Source of the DNA: a virus
Direction: 5' to 3' (one strand)
DNA length: 22,052 nt
IMG/VR virus record: IMGVR_UViG_3300028837_000559
Location: 1-22,052 of that record
Shown here piece by piece: positions 17,901 through 22,052 of this stretch. The translations under genes and the position numbers were made by a program. How positions within the stretch are numbered: the first letter of the stretch is position 1; each line of letters begins with the position of its first letter. The notes beneath the pieces are model-generated. The model searched no databases. It saw only the letters and a list, made by a program, of their open reading frames with translations, and was not told the origin of the DNA.

Positions 17901-19019
17901 ATGGCTGGACTAGCCCCTGCAGATATGAGATTATTGATTCAAACGACTAAGGAAAATTTACCGAAACAGAATTTTGAAGTCGGTTGGGATCATTTGGATT
18001 ATGAATTTTGTCGTATTTATCAAAATGAGCGAATGGTAGTTGACGGTGGAGAAAGTATTACTCGTTATGTGATGCTTGATCCCGGTGGGAACGCTCGGTA
18101 TCGTTTGCCGTTCGATCAGGATTCTCCGACTATTAATACGACAATGTTAAAGATTAACGTTCCTTGGTGTCGAGTAGGAACGCATTATTCCTGGGATATT
18201 ACGGAAATTCTTCAGAATCGCGGAAATCCACACGGGATAATTGATTTAGTAAAGGCTCGTCGAACTGACGAATTATGGGGTTTGGCGAATTTGATTGAAC
18301 AACGTGGTTGGAAAACTCCTGCAACTTCTACGAGTACGTTACATCCTTACGGAGTTCCATATTATTTGAATTGTTTAGATGCGGATTCTGTTACAGGTGG
18401 ATTTAACGGACAGACAATTCGATTCCAGGATGCAACTTGGAGTTATACTTGTGCAGGAATCAATGCAAACACGAGTACAAAATGGAAGAACTATGCCGAC
18501 GTTTATACCGACATTGATAATGCCTTTTTAGATACAATGCGAAAGGCATTTGTAAAAACGGGCTTTAAGGTTCCTCCGTTTGTGAAAGACCCGTCTGATA
18601 AACGAGTTGCCCCGAAGCGTGGATATGCTGATGCTGATACCATTGTGAAAATGATGAGTTTACAGGATGCTCGTGACGATAATCATACTCCTGTTGATTT
18701 ATTTGGTAAGGTAATGGTTCCGATCCGGGTAAGTGAGGATGGGGTGGTGTATATTAACCGTATTCCATTTATTCCGATTACTGAACTTGATGGTGTAACT
18801 GATCCGATAACGGATGATGCTTATGCTCCAGTTTATGTAGTTGATTTCTCTAAGTTTGTTCCCGTAGTCCTTCGTGACTATTGGATGGAAGAAACCGAAC
18901 CGATGACACAGGCAAGTTCTCATACGACATATACTCTTTATCTCGATGGTGCTCATCAGAACTTGGTGACGAATCGTAGAAAAGCTGGTTTCGTTATACA
19001 TAAAGCGATTACCACTTAA
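17901..19019 (+). CDS. Major capsid protein
   Basis: A 372-residue protein directly after the scaffold. It begins MAGLAPADMRLLIQTTKENL, continues with a long loop region rich in aromatic residues and ends NRRKAGFVIHKAITT, the kind of end seen in HK97-fold coat proteins. The size is normal for a coat protein. GAGGTTAAATT precedes the ATG. It is named by place and overall pattern; no structure-based comparison was possible. The 60 bases after its stop are AT-rich and hold the ribosome site of the next gene and no clear terminator. Confidence 0.85.
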   Translation: MAGLAPADMRLLIQTTKENLPKQNFEVGWDHLDYEFCRIYQNERMVVDGGESITRYVMLDPGGNARYRLPFDQDSPTINTTMLKINVPWCRVGTHYSWDITEILQNRGNPHGIIDLVKARRTDELWGLANLIEQRGWKTPATSTSTLHPYGVPYYLNCLDADSVTGGFNGQTIRFQDATWSYTCAGINANTSTKWKNYADVYTDIDNAFLDTMRKAFVKTGFKVPPFVKDPSDKRVAPKRGYADADTIVKMMSLQDARDDNHTPVDLFGKVMVPIRVSEDGVVYINRIPFIPITELDGVTDPITDDAYAPVYVVDFSKFVPVVLRDYWMEETEPMTQASSHTTYTLYLDGAHQNLVTNRRKAGFVIHKAITT

Positions 19020-19080
19020 TCGTATTTGTTTGTAGTATATAAATAAAATAAACAAAAATCAAAATAACAGGAGTTAAATA

Positions 19081-20214
19081 ATGCAAGTTTCGCAAGGAAA
19101 TGAAAGCCTCGTTCAAGTTAAAGAGGTTATGTTTACCCCCGCTGTGACGACCGATGTGTTGAAAGCGGGGTATGGCGTATGTTATAATTACGATGCCGTT
19201 GATGATTGGGATGGGTTTACGACTACTGAAAATCAGTTTTCCAAAGCGGCTGTTACTTATATAGAAGGAGCACAGGATTTTAATGCTAGATTCCTGGAAG
19301 TAGAAAAACCTGCTGCTTCTAATCTTCATAGTTTTGCCGGTATCGTTCACCCCGATTCAGATGGAGCGGTTCTTGGTGACATTATCAAGATTTTTGTGCC
19401 GGTAAATGGTGTGGTTCCGGTTTATACTGAATTGGATTGTGTAAACGGCCAAACGTTATTTGCCCTTATTAGTGCTTCCTATGTTCTCGGTAATCCCGTT
19501 TATGGTGGAAGTGCTGCTCCCTTCCGTGTAATTGGTGTTGCGGCTGAAACGATTGATCGTCATACTATTAACGGTTTGTGTTGGGCACGAATTGGCCCGG
19601 AATACGGTTGTGAATTTACTGGTTGTGGTGTTACCGCTAACAATTTGCAAGTTGGTAGTGATGCTGCGGCGGGTGATCTTATAGCAAAATTCCTCAGTGT
19701 AGAAACGATTCAAACTGGTGGAAGTTTTAGTGCTTATCGTATTCGTGGTGAAATCGCCGGTGCTGGTGCAAACGGTAATCTTGGAGCCGGTGCAAGAATT
19801 GAAGGTGTCGTTAATAGTACCACCGTAGGTAGCACTTGTGCTGCTTCGATTCACTTGGTATTTAAGACTGGGGCAACAAACAGCGGGGGGTTGTTTGATG
19901 GTCTTTATTGTAAAGTTGAGAACCAAGATGCTACGCCTGCGGCTCTTACGGGTGCAACGGTTCAGGTTCTACGCTTGGTTACACAGTTAGATGAAGACCC
20001 CGGTGAACATTCAATGATTCGATTTGAAGCTGAAGGTTCTGATACACCGGATTATTTGTTTACAGCAAAGTCTATGGCGGCTATTGCTGGTACGGTATCT
20101 ACTGGTGATGCCCCGGCCCCGGCTGCGGGCGATATAATGTGTACCGTCAAAATTGATGGCGGTGCTGGTGCTGGTACTTATTACCTCTGTTTGCTTGCAG
20201 ATAGTGGAGTGTAA
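19081..20214 (+). CDS. Virion structural protein, likely head decoration or fibre
   Basis: A 377-residue protein, rich in Gly, Ala, Thr and Val, that looks entirely beta. The first part (AVTTDVLKAGYGVCYNYDAV... ASNLHSFAGIV) resembles decoration-like modules that stud phage capsids. The second part, from about 175 on (AYRIRGEIAGAGANGNLGAG, then TGATVQVLRLVTQL), is a separate domain with repeating turns. AGGAG precedes the ATG. It follows the capsid gene and is followed by a terminator-like hairpin, which suggests strong expression of capsid and this protein together. Confidence 0.7.
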   Translation: MQVSQGNESLVQVKEVMFTPAVTTDVLKAGYGVCYNYDAVDDWDGFTTTENQFSKAAVTYIEGAQDFNARFLEVEKPAASNLHSFAGIVHPDSDGAVLGDIIKIFVPVNGVVPVYTELDCVNGQTLFALISASYVLGNPVYGGSAAPFRVIGVAAETIDRHTINGLCWARIGPEYGCEFTGCGVTANNLQVGSDAAAGDLIAKFLSVETIQTGGSFSAYRIRGEIAGAGANGNLGAGARIEGVVNSTTVGSTCAASIHLVFKTGATNSGGLFDGLYCKVENQDATPAALTGATVQVLRLVTQLDEDPGEHSMIRFEAEGSDTPDYLFTAKSMAAIAGTVSTGDAPAPAAGDIMCTVKIDGGAGAGTYYLCLLADSGV

Positions 20215-20227
20215 ATTATAGTTTTTA

Positions 20228-20292
20228 GGTCCGCCTACGCTTCTTTTAATGCGGGAGCGTAGGTGGGACCATTTTTATTTTCCCGCATTAAA
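20228..20292 (+). terminator. Terminator-like hairpin with possible pseudoknot
   Basis: The stem is GGTCC-g-CCTACGC (20228-20240) with GCGTAGG-t-GGGACC (20257-20270), followed by ATTTTTATTTT (20271-20281): a rho-independent terminator shape. Its 16-nt loop contains TTTAATGCGGGA (20245-20256), a perfect 12-nt complement of TCCCGCATTAAA (20281-20292), which lies immediately before the next gene's ribosome site AGGAG. Both pairings can exist together as an H-type pseudoknot. Confidence 0.82.
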
Positions 20293-20304
20293 TAGGAGAT
20301 TATT

Positions 20305-20697
20305 ATGGATTTGGTATTGAATTTAAAACATTGGGAAGTGGAGGTTCCAGAAGTTGTTAAAGAACTTGATCCCACTACACAGAAAGAAGTAAATGTATTT
20401 TCTGGAAAGACGATCCAAGAGGATTATCCGATCCGAGAGAATCTACAAGCAATGCTTCGTTCTCCTGGTGTTTTCTCAGAAGTGAATGACGTAGCGGAAG
20501 CGGTAGTCCTTGCTCGTTTGATTAAAGATGAAACGGATGATGAGATACTATTAGATCGACCGCAGGTGATTCTTCTAAAAAAATGCCTCGATACTCATTT
20601 AAAAGCTGCTGCTGAACAGCGAGGTAATTTTGGTGGACTTAACCATGAACCGCTTATTATACGAGTCGCGGAATTGGCGAAAGAAGCAAAGGTATAA
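20305..20697 (+). CDS. Hypothetical protein in the head-tail region
   Basis: A 130-residue protein: strand-rich start (MDLVLNLKHWEVEVPEVVKE), then helices (ENLQAMLRSPGVFSEVNDVA, EAVVLARLIKDETDDEILLD, VILLKKCLDTHLKAAAEQRG). There is no recognised family; place and size would allow a connector or assembly role. AGGAG lies 7 nt before the ATG, directly after the 12-nt strand that can pair with the terminator loop, so its translation may be tuned by that fold. Confidence 0.72.
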   Translation: MDLVLNLKHWEVEVPEVVKELDPTTQKEVNVFSGKTIQEDYPIRENLQAMLRSPGVFSEVNDVAEAVVLARLIKDETDDEILLDRPQVILLKKCLDTHLKAAAEQRGNFGGLNHEPLIIRVAELAKEAKV

Positions 20698-20699
20698 TA

Positions 20700-20846
20700 A
20701 TGCCAGTTGGATCGAAGGTACATGATATTTATAAAGCCCTTCGGAAAAAAGGTATGAGCAAAGAACGAGCAGCAAAAATTTCTCAAGCTGTATCGGGACA
20801 GGCTCTTGCAACTGGACGATCCCCTAAACATAAAAGGAATAAATAA
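20700..20846 (+). CDS. Conserved 48-residue phage protein
   Basis: MPVGSKVHDIYKALRKKGMS, KERAAKISQAVSGQALATGR, SPKHKRNK. I recall this layout (MPxGSKV, a helix, KxxAxxISQxxTGQxLxTGxxPK) as a small basic protein found in the late regions of many phages; its function is unknown, with DNA or RNA contact likely from charge. It starts 2 nt after the previous stop and ends by TAATG overlap with the next gene. Confidence 0.76.
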   Translation: MPVGSKVHDIYKALRKKGMSKERAAKISQAVSGQALATGRSPKHKRNK

Positions 20847-21301
20847 TGGCGGCTCCGACTTCTGCAATGACAACTGCTGATTTAGTATTAGTAGTTGCGA
20901 AATTATTAGGTATAGCGTGGTATGGTCTTGATGGTCAAAATTCTGCATTAGTACCCATACAACGAGTTCATCTTGAAGATTGTTTGGGAATTGTAAACGA
21001 CGGAATTCGTCGGTTTATCCAATATGGTCCGAAAGAAGGATGGCGATGGCGAAAACGAAAAACAACCGTCACCTTTAATACCACCGGAGCCGGTGCAATT
21101 CGTCAAGCATGCCGTGCTGAAGCAGCGGCTCAATATGAAGATATTCCGCGTACTTATTTAGATGAATTTTTTAATCTTGTACTTCCACAAGCTCATGTGT
21201 TAGATGGGCAAGCGGCTCCTCGTTCTGTAGGATCATTGAATGATGTGATTCCGTTTTTCTGGACTCGACGAGCCAGTGATACACTTGTTAATAATGAATA
21301 A
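20846..21301 (+). CDS. Probable head-tail connector (adaptor) protein
   Basis: A 151-residue protein with CLGIVNDGIRRFIQYG and GWRWRKRKTTVTF in the middle. Similar pieces (a helix ending NDGxRRF followed by a Trp-rich WxW turn) are what I recall from head-tail adaptor proteins that sit under the portal. The first 20 residues hold a hydrophobic helix (TADLVLVVAKLLGIAW). It is also consistent with the position after coat genes. AAAAGGAATAAATA is the ribosome site. The C-terminal half is otherwise unrecognised. Confidence 0.6.
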   Translation: MAAPTSAMTTADLVLVVAKLLGIAWYGLDGQNSALVPIQRVHLEDCLGIVNDGIRRFIQYGPKEGWRWRKRKTTVTFNTTGAGAIRQACRAEAAAQYEDIPRTYLDEFFNLVLPQAHVLDGQAAPRSVGSLNDVIPFFWTRRASDTLVNNE

Positions 21302-21320
21302 TCTTAAAGGAGATTAAATA

Positions 21321-21878
21321 ATGCTTAGAGCGAGTAATTTAAAAGTATCTACAGCCTTGATTGTAAATGGGTGTGGATTTAAAAAGTTTATTGACCTGTT
21401 TAATTTATGCCGGGATACAAACGGTGCTACACTTACTAATGGGACAACTCCGCCTATTGCGGCCCTTGAATCGAACCTTTTAGGGATTGTTCCTGCAAGT
21501 CAATCTACTTTTGTTTGTAAAATAATCCTTGAAGTTCCCCGTGATTACGACCAAACGAATGACCGTTTACGTTTGCGATTTTTAGCCAATTCCGCCGGAA
21601 ATACAAATACCCCGACTCTTGATGCTACAATTTATCGAAAACGAGCCGGTGTTGCAATTTCAAGTGATCTCGATCCAACCATATCCCCCGCAGTAAATGA
21701 TCTTACTACGCTTGCCGGATGGGTTGAAATTAATGCAGACGGTAAAGGTTGTCAACCCGGCGACATTCTTACAATTGAAATTACTGCTTCTGCTCATGGA
21801 ACTGATGCTCTTAATATTTACGGGGTCGAAGCAGTTTATGACAGTGATTTAGTTTACAACGTAAAAACGGAACGCTAA
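21321..21878 (+). CDS. Virion structural protein, beta-rich
   Basis: A 185-residue protein with short strand-like segments through much of its length (FVCKIILEVPRDYDQTNDRL, then LRLRFLANSAGNTNTPTLDA, and GDILTIEITASAHGTDALNI). It looks like a jelly-roll or galectin-like beta sandwich, as in small phage structural or receptor-contact proteins. AAAGGAG precedes the ATG. The stop shares a base with the next ATG. The exact role is unknown. Confidence 0.7.
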   Translation: MLRASNLKVSTALIVNGCGFKKFIDLFNLCRDTNGATLTNGTTPPIAALESNLLGIVPASQSTFVCKIILEVPRDYDQTNDRLRLRFLANSAGNTNTPTLDATIYRKRAGVAISSDLDPTISPAVNDLTTLAGWVEINADGKGCQPGDILTIEITASAHGTDALNIYGVEAVYDSDLVYNVKTER

Positions 21879-22052
21879 TGGCAAATACTTCATTTGTACC
21901 TCCGATAAATGGGCTGCATAAAGGGGGTCCGGTATCGGCACAGCCGCAATATACCTCCCCCGATTTGCTGAATGTACGGGTATATGATGTAATCGAAAAT
22001 CGTGCTCGTATGGGACAACGTCCAGGTTTAAAAAAATGGGGGGATGGAGATA
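21878..22052 (+). CDS. Virion-associated protein (partial, runs off right edge)
   Basis: Fifty-eight codons are visible: MANTSFVPPINGLHKGGPVS, then SPDLLNVRVYDVIENRARMG and QRPGLKKWGD. I recall the pattern INGL, a short linker, P(D/E)xLNVRxYD and RxRxGQRPG from the start of a conserved structural protein of podovirus-like phages that have this gene order. The start is TAATG-coupled to the previous gene. The remainder is outside the window. Confidence 0.75.
   Translation, partial: MANTSFVPPINGLHKGGPVSAQPQYTSPDLLNVRVYDVIENRARMGQRPGLKKWGDGD

Noticed and set aside
19456-19926. A 156-codon minus-strand frame antisense to the decoration-type protein
   Set aside because: It is a Thr- and Ser-rich shadow of a conserved structural gene with no ribosome site.
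1-22052. CRISPR array, integrase, attachment site or insertion sequence gene
   Set aside because: No regularly spaced repeats, recombinase motifs or transposase frames were seen in the window.

Overview
The window is a piece of a tailed bacteriophage genome (Caudoviricetes). A block of genes read rightward carries a recognisable packaging and head module: terminase large subunit, portal, zinc-ribbon protein, scaffold, major capsid protein, a decoration-type protein, connector-type proteins and the start of a further virion protein. No integrase, repressor, ribosomal or metabolic gene is visible. The DNA is AT-rich apart from one short GC-rich island. Ribosome sites are mostly strong (AAGGAG type) and promoters are of sigma-70 type, so the host is a bacterium; the sequence does not name it.

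Layout. Positions 1-6884 hold a dense leftward (minus-strand) array of about 28 mostly tiny genes, joined by TAATG or ATGA overlaps and nearly all of unknown function. It ends, off the left edge, in a nucleotide-pool enzyme that looks like a dATP/dGTP diphosphohydrolase domain joined to a deoxyribosyltransferase-like domain. Three near-consensus leftward promoters lie at about 6900, 4860 and 1220. The last starts its transcript on a tRNA-Leu-like leader. A 183-bp imperfect inverted repeat sits at 1561-1743. Positions 6919-7319 are a gene-free divergent control region with an AT-rich block, a GC-rich island and copies of the motif TTATMGGAC.

Positions 7286-9900 hold small accessory genes read rightward under four matching promoters (TTGACT, 16-17 bp, TAYAMT). 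In all four an ATG lies 6-7 nt after the -10 box, at the expected transcription start, which predicts leaderless mRNAs. They precede a zinc-ribbon protein, a cytosine-C5 methyltransferase-like protein, a probably frameshifted small gene and a short leader peptide with two hairpins. Positions 9909-12659 hold a membrane-anchored trypsin-like protease, a glycine-periodic protein, an HExxH metalloprotein, an ERCC4-type nuclease, a GroES-like co-chaperonin and two unknowns. Positions 12694-22052 are the virion module. A terminator-like hairpin at 20228-20281 could form a pseudoknot with sequence next to the following ribosome site.

How the genes may work together (inference): the leftward set looks like early host-takeover and nucleotide-pool genes; the rightward set looks like DNA modification, DNA processing, protein folding and capsid assembly. 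Many of the small genes reported here are under 60 codons and rest on ribosome sites, tight packing and overlapping stops and starts rather than on known families.
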